Positions 55,984-64,000 of a DNA stretch of 64,000 nt are shown one piece after another (within the stretch, counting starts at the first letter, position 1; each line of letters opens with the position of its first letter). The notes beneath the pieces are model-generated. The model worked only from the letters and a program-made list of their open reading frames with translations. It was not told the DNA's origin and ran no database searches. The DNA is from Halomonas dongshanensis (GTDB taxonomy: Bacteria > Pseudomonadota > Gammaproteobacteria > Pseudomonadales > Halomonadaceae). The translations under genes and the position numbers were made by a program. The stretch covers positions 1-64,000 of the forward strand of contig NZ_JAJISC010000004.1 in NCBI RefSeq assembly GCF_024790395.1, written 5' to 3'.

Positions 55984-56901
55984 ATGCCACTGATCTACTT
56001 CCTGCCGCCGCTCGTCACCGTTCTGATCTGGTCCGGCAACATGACCATCAATCAGCTCACGGTAGGCACCATCGCGCCGAGCAGTATCGCCTTTTTGCGC
56101 TGGCTGCTGGCGCTGGCGGTGCTGACGCCGTTCGTTCTGCCTGCGGCGTGGCGTCAGCGTCAAGAGATCAAGCGCCAGTGGCCCAAGCTCGCCTTTTTGG
56201 GGCTACTTGGCATGGGACTGTGGCAAGGGCTCGCCTATGTCGCGGCGGAAACTACCTCGGCCACTAACATGGGGATTCTGGCCGCCATGGTGCCGCTTCT
56301 CACCGTACTGCTTAGCGCCCTGGTGCTGCGCGAAGCCCCCACGCGCGGCGGCGTGCTTGGGGGCGTGCTGGCTTTCTGCGGCGTGCTGGTACTGCTTGGC
56401 AAGGGCAACCCGCTATCGCTTTTAAACCTCGACGTTGCCCGTGGCGATGCGCTGATGGTCGTGGCCGCGACCTGCTACGCGCTCTACGGCGTCATGCTCA
56501 AGCGCTGGGCGATGAACCTTTCGCCCTGGGTGATGCTCTATAGCCAAGTCTGTTTTGCGGTGCTGTTCTTGCTACCTCCTTATCTGCTCGGCCCCATGAC
56601 GCCCATCGACGGCCAGAACATCGGCCTGATTCTCTATGCGGGCATTCCCGCGTCGGTCATCACCACCTTTTTGTGGATGCGTGCCGTGCGCCAGATCGGC
56701 GCCAACCAGGCGAGTATCTTCATCAACCTGATGCCGCTTTTCAGCGCGCTCATCGCCATGGCGCTGCTCGGCGAGCAAGTAGCCACGTTCCACTTTCTTG
56801 GCGGGGCGCTGATTCTGGCCGGGGTGATCATGGCCCAGACGCTGACGGCGCCGCTGGTGGCGGGTATCGCCGCTAAACGCCCGAGCGAGGCGAAGCGCTG
56901 A
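55984..56901 (+). CDS. EamA-family DMT permease
   Basis: 305 residues, ten hydrophobic helices in two EamA repeats (LIWSGNMTINQLTVGTIAPS at the start, INLMPLFSALIAMALLGEQV near the end). Inner-membrane exporter or permease of unknown substrate. AAGGG lies before the ATG. Only distantly like the DMT gene at 8961-9833. Confidence 0.85.
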   Translation: MPLIYFLPPLVTVLIWSGNMTINQLTVGTIAPSSIAFLRWLLALAVLTPFVLPAAWRQRQEIKRQWPKLAFLGLLGMGLWQGLAYVAAETTSATNMGILAAMVPLLTVLLSALVLREAPTRGGVLGGVLAFCGVLVLLGKGNPLSLLNLDVARGDALMVVAATCYALYGVMLKRWAMNLSPWVMLYSQVCFAVLFLLPPYLLGPMTPIDGQNIGLILYAGIPASVITTFLWMRAVRQIGANQASIFINLMPLFSALIAMALLGEQVATFHFLGGALILAGVIMAQTLTAPLVAGIAAKRPSEAKR

Positions 56902-57001
56902 ACCTTCAGTGCATGCGGCGCAGCACATAGCGCAAGGCAGCGACCGTTACGACAGTGCTACAATCGAGCGCTTTTCATACTGCTGACTGGGAACCCCTGA
57001 T

Positions 57002-58570
57002 ATGTCCCTTGAAGAACTGCATCTGAATCTCCGCAACTTGACGAGCGACGACTACGATCAGCTCAAGACATTGATGGACGCGGTGTATCACGACATCGGT
57101 GGCGCTTGGCCCAAGCTCACCATCGACAAGCTGATTCAGGAATTTCCCGACGGCCAGATCGCCATCGAAGACGACGGCGTGATCGTCGGCGTCGCTCTGA
57201 CCGTACAGGTGGACTACGACGAGTTCTCCAACCCGCACAAGTACGACGACCTCATCGGTCATCGCGAGATCATCCTCAATAACACCGAGGGTGATGCGAT
57301 GTACGGGCTCGACGTGCTGATCCACCCCGACTACCGTGGCTACCGCCTCGGCCGACGCCTTTACGAGGCCCGCAAGGAGCTCTGCCGCTCGCTCAACATG
57401 CGCGCCATCTTGGCCGGTGGGCGTATCCCCGAGTACCACCAATACGCCAGCGATCTTTCACCGACCCAGTACATCGACAAGGTGTCGCGTAAAGAGATCT
57501 ACGACCCCATTTTGTCGTTCCAACTGGCCAACGACTTCCAGGTCAAACGCCTGCTGCGCAAGTACCTCCCCGAAGACGAGCAGTCCAAGGGCTACGCGAC
57601 TCTGCTCGAGTGGAACAACATCCTCTTCGAGCCGGCCGAAAGCGTGCTCGACACTCGCCCGACCCAAGTGCGCGTGGGCGCCGTGCAGTGGCAGATGCGT
57701 GAGTTCGACTGCGTCGAGGCCGCGCTCAAGCAGATCGAGTACTTCGTCGATGCGCTCTCCGACTACCAGAGCGACTTCGCGCTGTTCCCAGAGCTGTTCA
57801 ACGCGCCCCTGATGGGGCTGCAAGATCGAGCCGCCCAACAGGATCAAATGGCGGCGGTACGCTTTCTGGCAGGCTTCACCGAGCGCTTCAAGGCCGAGCT
57901 TTCGCGCATGGCGGTCTCCTACAACATCAATATCGTCGGCGGCTCGATGATCGAGGTGGGTGAGGACGACAAGCTCTACAACGTGGCCTACCTGTTCCAC
58001 CGCGACGGCGACGTCGAAAAGCAGGCCAAGCTGCACATCACCCCACAGGAGCGTCGCGACTGGGTCATCGAAGGCGGCGACAATCTCCAGGTATTCGATA
58101 CCGACGCGGGGCGCGTGGGCATTTTGATCTGCTACGACGTCGAGTTCCCCGAGCTCGGGCGCCTACTCGCTGATCAGGACATGGATATCCTCTTCGTCCC
58201 CTTCTGGACCGACACCAAGAACGGCTATCTGCGCGTGCGCCACTGCGCCCAGGCCCGCGCCATCGAAAACGAGTGCTACGTGGTCGTCTGCGGCAGCGTT
58301 GGCAACCTCCCCTCGATCGAGAACCTGGACATTCAGTACGCGCAGTCGGCGGTATTCACGCCGTCCGATTTTGCCTTCCCCCACGACGCCGTGCTGGCCG
58401 AAACCACGCCCAACACCGAGATGATCCTGTTCTCGGATCTCGACCTGACGCGTTTGACCGTAGTCCGCGCCGAAGGCTCGGTGACCAACCTAAAAGACCG
58501 CCGCAAGGATCTTTTTGATCTACGCTGGCGCGACTGGTCGCTGAAATCGGGCAACACGCCTCAAAGCTAA
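57002..58570 (+). CDS. GNAT acetyltransferase - carbon-nitrogen hydrolase fusion
   Basis: 522 residues. Residues about 8-200 are a GNAT domain (LDVLIHPDYRGYRLGRRLYE as the acetyl-CoA loop). Residues about 223-515 are a nitrilase-superfamily amidase with the catalytic triad E264 (FALFPELF), K343 (QAKLHITPQE) and C377 (VGILICYDVEFPE). Such two-domain proteins are known across bacteria, but their substrates are unclear. The juxtaposition suggests acylation and amide hydrolysis of the same metabolite. Monocistronic with a strong terminator. Confidence 0.92.
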   Translation: MSLEELHLNLRNLTSDDYDQLKTLMDAVYHDIGGAWPKLTIDKLIQEFPDGQIAIEDDGVIVGVALTVQVDYDEFSNPHKYDDLIGHREIILNNTEGDAMYGLDVLIHPDYRGYRLGRRLYEARKELCRSLNMRAILAGGRIPEYHQYASDLSPTQYIDKVSRKEIYDPILSFQLANDFQVKRLLRKYLPEDEQSKGYATLLEWNNILFEPAESVLDTRPTQVRVGAVQWQMREFDCVEAALKQIEYFVDALSDYQSDFALFPELFNAPLMGLQDRAAQQDQMAAVRFLAGFTERFKAELSRMAVSYNINIVGGSMIEVGEDDKLYNVAYLFHRDGDVEKQAKLHITPQERRDWVIEGGDNLQVFDTDAGRVGILICYDVEFPELGRLLADQDMDILFVPFWTDTKNGYLRVRHCAQARAIENECYVVVCGSVGNLPSIENLDIQYAQSAVFTPSDFAFPHDAVLAETTPNTEMILFSDLDLTRLTVVRAEGSVTNLKDRRKDLFDLRWRDWSLKSGNTPQS

Positions 58571-58626
58571 CAGTTGCCCAAGCTAGCGACTTTCACTACT
58601 AGCGACTGAAAAAAACGAGACGCACC

Positions 58627-58665
58627 AACGAAGCGGCCGCCTCATGATAAGGCGGCCGCTTCGTT
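58627..58665. terminator. Very strong bidirectional terminator
   Basis: Perfect 16-bp stem AACGAAGCGGCCGCCT with its complement, 7-base loop CATGATA, between convergent genes. The A-run upstream (gaaaaaaacgaga) and TT downstream suit both directions. Confidence 0.9.
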
Positions 58666-58692
58666 ATCGTTGTCGCGATAGCACGCTGAAAA

Positions 58693-58995
58693 CTAGGGCC
58701 AGAGCAGATGCGCAGGCACCTTCCCCGAGACATCGAAGGTTACGCCTTCGGCGCGAAGCAGTTCGTGCTGGCGCTGGGCGCTGTCGTGATCGGCGAGCTT
58801 ACGGGTGGCCGCTATCACCCGGTGCCAGGGCAGCGTATGGCCTTCCGGCAGATGACGCATGGCCGAACCCACCGAGCGCGCCGTCGCGCCCTCGGTCATG
58901 GCGGCGATGCGCCCATAGGTGGTCACCCGCCCCGCCGGAATTTGATCGACGATGGTGTAAATCTGCTCCAGCAGTTCAGGGCGCGGCATGTTCAT
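58693..58995 (-). CDS. Alkyltransferase-like protein (ATL/YbaZ)
   Basis: 100 residues. MGMT C-terminal DNA-binding fold (IPAGRVTTYGRIAAM, SVGSAMRHLP) in which the acceptor motif PCHRV of O6-alkylguanine transferases reads PWHRV (Trp at residue 57). This is the hallmark of ATL proteins, which bind O6-alkylguanine without repairing it and hand lesions to nucleotide excision repair. Stand-alone gene, convergent with the fusion gene. Confidence 0.93.
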   Translation of the reverse strand: MNMPRPELLEQIYTIVDQIPAGRVTTYGRIAAMTEGATARSVGSAMRHLPEGHTLPWHRVIAATRKLADHDSAQRQHELLRAEGVTFDVSGKVPAHLLWP

Positions 58996-59172
58996 GCTCC
59001 TAGACGTGTTTTTCCAGACGAATGTTCAGATTCTGAAGTGATTTCAGATCTGGGCTGCAGGCCTATGCGCTGCCTCAAATAAAATTATATTAGCTTTTAT
59101 TTTAATGCCATTTACATCATACATTAGACTATGGTAAAGCATTAAATGCTACACGTAGCTAAAATAGCATAG

Positions 59173-59982
<810 letters not shown>

Positions 59983-60011
59983 TCATTTAACGTCAACTAG
60001 AGGTAATGGAA

Positions 60012-60041
60012 AAAGCCAGCAGTATATAAGCTGGCTTTTTT
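60012..60041 (+). terminator. Terminator after the acetoin reductase gene
   Basis: AAAGCCAGC/GCTGGCTTT hairpin with an AT-rich 9-base loop and a TTTTTT tail, 30 bp after the stop. Confidence 0.92.
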
Positions 60042-60076
60042 GTTAGCGGTGTAAAACCATCTAGCCGATCATTGGT

Positions 60077-61531
60077 TTATGGCTTTTTGCGCGGCCACGC
60101 CTTGGGGTCGACCTTGTTGGCAAGCTGGGGGAATTGGCTCGGATCGAAGGTCGGCTCTTTACCCGCCTTGAGTTGGCGATCGTAGTCGTTGAGCAGAGCA
60201 AAGGCGATCGGCGACAAGAACAGAATCGCCACCAGGTTAATGATCGCCATCATGCCCATCGACAGATCGGCGAAGTTCCAGATAGCCCCTAGGCTTGCCA
60301 CCGACCCCACCATCACCATCGCCAGTACCGCAAAGCGGTACAGCAGCACCGCCAAGGGCGCACGACGACCAGCAAGGTATTCGATATTGCTTTCGCCATA
60401 GGAGTAGTTGGCGATCACCGAGGTGAAAGCAAACAGCAAGATCGCCACGGCGACGAAGATGCTGCCCCAGTCGCCTACGTGGGTAGATAGAGCCAGCTGA
60501 GTAAGCTGGATACCGTTGGCCTCGTTGTCCGTCATCAGCTCCGGCCCCGCCATGATGATGATGGCGGCGGTCGCGGTACAGATCACGAGGGTATCGAGGA
60601 AGACGCCGAGCATTTGGATGAAGCCCTGGGCTGCCGGATGGTTCGGCTTGGTGGACGCCGTGGCCGCCGCGTTGGGCGCCGAGCCCATACCCGCCTCGTT
60701 GGAGAAGAGCCCGCGCTGGATACCGTTGATGATCGCCTGCGAAATGGCGTATCCCATGGCGCCGCCCGCTGCCTGCTCGATACCAAAGGCATGGCGGAAG
60801 ATGGTCATGATTGCCTCGGGGAAGTCACTGATGTTCAGCACCACGACCGTGAGCGCGAGGATCAGGTAGAGCAGCGCCATGAGTGGCACCACGAGTTCGG
60901 CGACTTTCGCCACCGACTTGAGGCCACCGAAGATGATCGGCGCGACCACGACCATCAGCGCCACGCCCACGGCCCAGGTGGGCACGTCGAACGCCTGCTC
61001 CATGGCCAGCGCAATGGAATTGGCCTGTACGCTATTGAAAGCCAGACCAAAGGCGATGATCAGGCAGATCGAAAACAGCACCGCCAGCCAGCGTAGTCCC
61101 ATGCCGCGCTCGATGTAGCGCGCTGGGCCACCACGGAAGGTGTTGTCACCGTGATCGGTCTTATAAACCTGCGCCAGCGACGACTCGATGAAGCTCGTCG
61201 CCATACCCACCATGGCGGTCACCCACATCCAGAAGATCGCGCCTGGGCCGCCGTAGAACATCGCCACGGCGACCCCGGCAAGGTTCCCTGTACCCACGCG
61301 GGCGGCCAAGCTGGTCGATAGCGCCTGGAAGGAGGAGATACCCTCGCTGGCATCGCGCGACGTGCGCAGCAGCTTGAACATGTGGGTGAAGTAGCGCAGC
61401 TGAACGGCACGCGTCATCACGGTGAAATAGAGGCCCGCGCCGATCAGAAGATAGATCAGCACGTTGTTCCATAGCAGCCCGTTACCGCGATCGACGAAGG
61501 ACGTGAACAGTCCCGGCAGTGAAAAATCCAT
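60077..61531 (-). CDS. Alanine/glycine:cation symporter (AGCS family)
   Basis: 484 residues, about eleven membrane helices. AGCS hallmarks: SSFQALSTSLAARVGTGNLA, GGPGAIFWMWVTAMVGMATS, FIESSLAQVYKT, RGLFSNEAGMGSAPNAAATA and SVIANYSYGESNIEYLAG. Na+-coupled uptake of alanine or glycine. Stand-alone gene; its start faces the mtfA gene. Confidence 0.95.
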   Translation of the reverse strand: MDFSLPGLFTSFVDRGNGLLWNNVLIYLLIGAGLYFTVMTRAVQLRYFTHMFKLLRTSRDASEGISSFQALSTSLAARVGTGNLAGVAVAMFYGGPGAIFWMWVTAMVGMATSFIESSLAQVYKTDHGDNTFRGGPARYIERGMGLRWLAVLFSICLIIAFGLAFNSVQANSIALAMEQAFDVPTWAVGVALMVVVAPIIFGGLKSVAKVAELVVPLMALLYLILALTVVVLNISDFPEAIMTIFRHAFGIEQAAGGAMGYAISQAIINGIQRGLFSNEAGMGSAPNAAATASTKPNHPAAQGFIQMLGVFLDTLVICTATAAIIIMAGPELMTDNEANGIQLTQLALSTHVGDWGSIFVAVAILLFAFTSVIANYSYGESNIEYLAGRRAPLAVLLYRFAVLAMVMVGSVASLGAIWNFADLSMGMMAIINLVAILFLSPIAFALLNDYDRQLKAGKEPTFDPSQFPQLANKVDPKAWPRKKP

Positions 61532-61724
61532 ATGACCGATACCCTTGTTAGTACGCTAAAGTAAGTACGTTAAAGGCGCCCCATTGTTCATGGCTGCACC
61601 AAAATGGCAAGAAGATTGGCGAAAAGCGTCAACTTTTGCCATCATCGCTCGGCGCCATCGACTCTTCGTCTGGCATGATAAAGATAAGCACGCTCGCCAC
61701 ATTCTGCTGGAAAGGTTATCCCGC

Positions 61725-62510
61725 ATGCTTCGGTGGTTAAAACGCTCCGCCTCCCCTTTTTCGCCGCGCGCTTGGTGCCAGGCGTGCCAGCGTCTGCCGC
61801 TGCTGGCAACGCTCACGCCCACCGAAGCGACGCTTCTGGGCGAGCGTGCCAGCCGCTTTCTCGCGACCAAACGCCTGACGCTGCATCCCGAGCTCGCCGA
61901 CACCCCTTTCGATGATATCGACCAGCTCGCCTTGGCCGGTCAAGCATGCCTATTGACCCTGGGCTGGAGCCAAACCGAGCACCGCGAAGCCTTCGCCAAC
62001 GTCCACGAGATCGTCATCCTGCCCGACGGCTTCACCCGTGAGCTAGAGGAGATGGACGAGTTCGGCGTAGTGCACCAGATCAAGGATGAGCGCGCTGGCG
62101 AAACCTCCTACCAGGGGCCTGTGGTCGTCGCCTACACCGACCTTGCCCAAAGCGGCGACTTCACCGGCTTCAACGTGCTCATCCACGAGCTTGCCCATAA
62201 ACTCGACATGGGTAACTCCATGGATATTGACGGCTTCCCGCCGCTGCCGCGCTCGCTCCCTCCGGCCCAGTGGCATGGGGTGTTCACTGAGGTATGGGAT
62301 GATCTGAATCGCTGCGTGAACGCGGGCATCGAGCCCCCCATCGACGACTACGCCGCCAGCCACCCCGGCGAGTGCTTCGCGGTCTGCTGCGAATACTTTT
62401 TTACCGCCCCGCACACGCTCCAGCGCGCCTACCCGGCCCTTTACGACCTGCTCTGCCACTACTTCAACCAAAGGCCGCTGATACGCTGGGAGAGCCTAGC
62501 CAACGCTTAG
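61725..62510 (+). CDS. mtfA: M90 family zinc metallopeptidase MtfA
   Basis: 261 residues from ATG 61725, which fits the family start (LRWLKRS); the frame extends 47 codons upstream but without support. Zinc motif LIHELAHKLDMGNSMDIDG (HExxH at 154-158), DYAASHPGECFAVCCEYFFT (third ligand region) and PALYDLLCHYFNQ. In E. coli MtfA binds Mlc and so affects glucose PTS expression; that partner is not visible here. Confidence 0.92.
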   Translation: MLRWLKRSASPFSPRAWCQACQRLPLLATLTPTEATLLGERASRFLATKRLTLHPELADTPFDDIDQLALAGQACLLTLGWSQTEHREAFANVHEIVILPDGFTRELEEMDEFGVVHQIKDERAGETSYQGPVVVAYTDLAQSGDFTGFNVLIHELAHKLDMGNSMDIDGFPPLPRSLPPAQWHGVFTEVWDDLNRCVNAGIEPPIDDYAASHPGECFAVCCEYFFTAPHTLQRAYPALYDLLCHYFNQRPLIRWESLANA

Positions 62511-62532
62511 GCTCAGTATGTAAAGTGTCTGC

Positions 62533-62632
62533 GCTCGACAATACGGCGTTAAAAATTGACTCAGAATACTCATTTACTACGTGTAAACTCCGCTTCTTCA
62601 TCAATTTTTTCCTTGTCTTGTCTTCGCTCGAC
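62533..62632. repeat. 100-bp nested hairpin element (probable dispersed intergenic repeat)
   Basis: Bounded by direct copies of GCTCGAC (62533 and 62626). Inside are nested inverted repeats AAAAATTGA (62551-62559) with TCAATTTTT (62601-62609), and TTTAC-TACGT-GTAAA (62573-62587). The whole could fold into one long imperfect hairpin. It resembles, from memory, a motif seen in gaps of several gammaproteobacterial genomes (around TTTACTACGTGTAAACTCCG). No T-run, so not a simple terminator. Lies between convergent genes. Confidence 0.6.
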
Positions 62633-62675
62633 GACTTTTCATACCGACCCTAGAGACTGGGAAAGCGCTACAGAT

Positions 62676-63587
62676 TCAAGGCAGCGCGGGCACCCGCCCA
62701 ATCATCTCCGACTGAAGAAACGCGATCCAGGCGCGCACGCGCTCCGGCACGTGCTCGCGCTGTTCGAATACCGCGTAGAAATCCGCACGCACGCCCTGCC
62801 AGGCAGGCAGCAGCTCGATGAGTTCGCCCTGGGCCAGATAGTCGTGCACGTCCCACCAAGAACGCAGCATGATGCCGTGGCCATCGAGCGCCAGGCGAGT
62901 CGTTACTTCGGCATCGTTGCTGGCCAGAAAGCCGCGCACCTTCACCGCCTCTTCCCGATGCGGTGCACGGTTTTGAACAAAGCGCCAAACGGGAAAGTCG
63001 CTGTCGTTTTCGCGCACTACCAGACAGGCGTGGCGCTGTAGATCGGAGGGTGACGCAAGCGGCGGCTGACGCGCGACATAGGCAGGCGAAGCACAAAGCA
63101 CCCGGCGATTGGCCAGCAGACGCGTGGCAACGAGACGCGAATCCGGCGGCTCACCGACGCGAATCCCTACGTCGAAGCCGTGATCGCTCAGGTTGAGGGG
63201 AAAGTTGGTCAGCTCAAGCCAGCCCTCGAGCCCCGGATGCAGCGCGCAAAAACGCGAAAAGAGTGGCGCCACGTGGCGACGGCCAAAGCCGAAGGTCGCG
63301 TTGATGCGAAGCCGACCGCTAACGCCCTTTCGCGCTACCAGCGCCCCTTCGAGAGCATTCAGCTCATCCAAAATACGTCCGCCCTGGGCCACGTAGCGTT
63401 CGCCCTCGGCGGTTAACGTCAAGCGCCGGGTAGTGCGCGTGGCAAGCGTTACTCCCAGCCGCGCTTCGAGCAGCTTCAAACGTTTACTCACCGCCGATAA
63501 CGAAAGTCCCAGCTCTCGCGCCGTTGCCGTTAGGCTCCCGGCACGCGCCAACTGGTGAAAAAAAGCCAGATCATCCAGAGCGCTCAC
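62676..63587 (-). CDS. LysR family transcriptional regulator (DmlR-like)
   Basis: 303 residues from GTG 63587, which has GGAGAG just upstream; a GTG at 63599 is the alternative. HTH LAFFHQLARAGSLTATAREL, SLSAVSKRLKLLEARLG, then a LysR substrate domain (GRLRINATFGFGRRHVAPLF). Resembles the DmlR/AaeR-type branch. Divergent from the D-malate/tartrate dehydrogenase gene with a 129-bp shared upstream region, the classic arrangement of a regulator and its target. Confidence 0.9.
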   Translation of the reverse strand: MSALDDLAFFHQLARAGSLTATARELGLSLSAVSKRLKLLEARLGVTLATRTTRRLTLTAEGERYVAQGGRILDELNALEGALVARKGVSGRLRINATFGFGRRHVAPLFSRFCALHPGLEGWLELTNFPLNLSDHGFDVGIRVGEPPDSRLVATRLLANRRVLCASPAYVARQPPLASPSDLQRHACLVVRENDSDFPVWRFVQNRAPHREEAVKVRGFLASNDAEVTTRLALDGHGIMLRSWWDVHDYLAQGELIELLPAWQGVRADFYAVFEQREHVPERVRAWIAFLQSEMIGRVPALP

Positions 63588-63716
63588 GCCACTCTCCACT
63601 TCAGCGCAACAATAGCTTGCTTTATAGACGGATTATCTTCTCTGCTTCGAGCGCTACACTGCAAGCACAGAGTTTGCTGTACCCATGATAATGTCACCAC
63701 CCACAGGAGCTACGCC

Positions 63717-64000
63717 ATGAGCCATCGTATCGCCGTCATCGCCGGAGACGGCATTGGTACCGAAGTGATGCCCGAAGGGCTGCGCGTCGTCGAAGCGGCC
63801 GCCAAGCGCTTCGGCATCGATATTGCCTTTACCACCTTCGACTTCGGCAGCTGCGACTACTACCTCGCCCACGGCCAAATGATGCCGGACGACTGGTTCG
63901 AACAACTCAAGGACTTCGATGCGCTGTTCTACGGCGCCGTCGGCTGGCCCGAAAAGGTGCCGGACCATATCTCTCTGTGGGGCTCGCTGATCCAGTTCCG
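63717..64000 (+). CDS. dmlA: D-malate/tartrate dehydrogenase, N-terminal part (cut by right edge)
   Basis: First 94 residues only. HRIAVIAGDGIGTEVMPEGL, DFGSCDYYLAHGQMMPDDW and DALFYGAVGWPEKVPDHISL with LWGSLIQF at the edge match the decarboxylating tartrate/D-malate dehydrogenases of the isopropylmalate dehydrogenase superfamily. The YYLAHG and GWPxKVPDHISLWG pattern separates them from LeuB. Oxidises D-malate to pyruvate and CO2. ACAGGAG before the ATG. Symbol by analogy with E. coli dmlA next to dmlR. Confidence 0.88.
   Translation, partial: MSHRIAVIAGDGIGTEVMPEGLRVVEAAAKRFGIDIAFTTFDFGSCDYYLAHGQMMPDDWFEQLKDFDALFYGAVGWPEKVPDHISLWGSLIQF

Noticed and set aside
62556..63041. 161-codon plus-strand frame across the hairpin element
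   Set aside because: Begins in the structured noncoding element and runs antisense to the LysR gene.

Overview
The window is a 64 kb piece of a gammaproteobacterial chromosome, most probably Halomonas or a close Halomonadaceae relative. This is inferred from GC-rich coding sequence, a complete seven-gene Mrp Na+/H+ antiporter operon, a BCCT-type osmolyte transporter, a PhaR polyhydroxyalkanoate regulator, an IalB-family protein, an SB1-type short LOV photoreceptor and a LapA-like acidic giant adhesin. No plasmid, prophage, insertion sequence or CRISPR array is visible. No sequence search could be run, so all names rest on motifs and family knowledge.

Layout. (1) 1-8.7 kb, minus strand: the N-terminal part of a giant type I secreted adhesin (retention module with a TAAG LapG-type site, then about 277 Asp-Ala/Asp-Ser dipeptides, then Ig-like repeats running off the left edge). 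Behind it sits its secretion operon (TolC-like, ABC ATPase, HlyD-like) ending in a LuxR-type regulator. (2) 8.9-14.7 kb: DMT and MFS transporters, a SelW-like protein, a short LOV protein, a small acidic protein, ettA and a DUF1328 protein. (3) 14.8-23.6 kb: a degenerate Coq7 homologue, hinT, a phosphoribulokinase-like kinase, a thioesterase, purD, phaR, rsmE, a periplasmic retropepsin-like protein, a lytic transglycosylase and a CRY-DASH photolyase. (4) 23.8-31 kb: mrpABCDEFG and hemH. (5) 31.4-39.3 kb: a DUF6482 protein, a small hypothetical protein, dnaB and the conserved rnr-rlmB-rpsF-rpsR-(membrane protein)-rplI cluster, with a candidate S6:S18 autoregulatory hairpin before rpsF. (6) 39.5-39.9 kb: three tandem tRNA-Leu(CAG) genes. 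(7) 40.3-44.9 kb: a BCCT transporter translationally coupled to a CocE/NonD hydrolase, then a LysR regulator. (8) 44.9-52.4 kb: an endonuclease, a stand-alone Lrp ligand-binding domain, a HiPIP, the SpoVR-YeaH-PrkA stress module and an IalB protein. (9) 52.5-64 kb: threonine aldolase, fadH, a DMT transporter, a GNAT-nitrilase fusion, an alkyltransferase-like protein, an AT-rich acetoin/diacetyl reductase that looks transferred, an alanine/glycine symporter, mtfA and a divergent LysR/D-malate dehydrogenase pair cut by the right edge.

How the genes work together. The T1SS operon and the adhesin form one cell-surface attachment system. Mrp and BCCT fit a salt-tolerant lifestyle. PrkA/YeaH/SpoVR is a stress module. 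The LOV protein, CRY-DASH and ferrochelatase are light-linked genes scattered within 20 kb. Noncoding structure worth attention: degenerate 13-17 bp tandem repeats in several gaps, a 100-bp nested hairpin element at 62.5 kb, the S6:S18 leader, and a terminator embedded in the end of rsmE.
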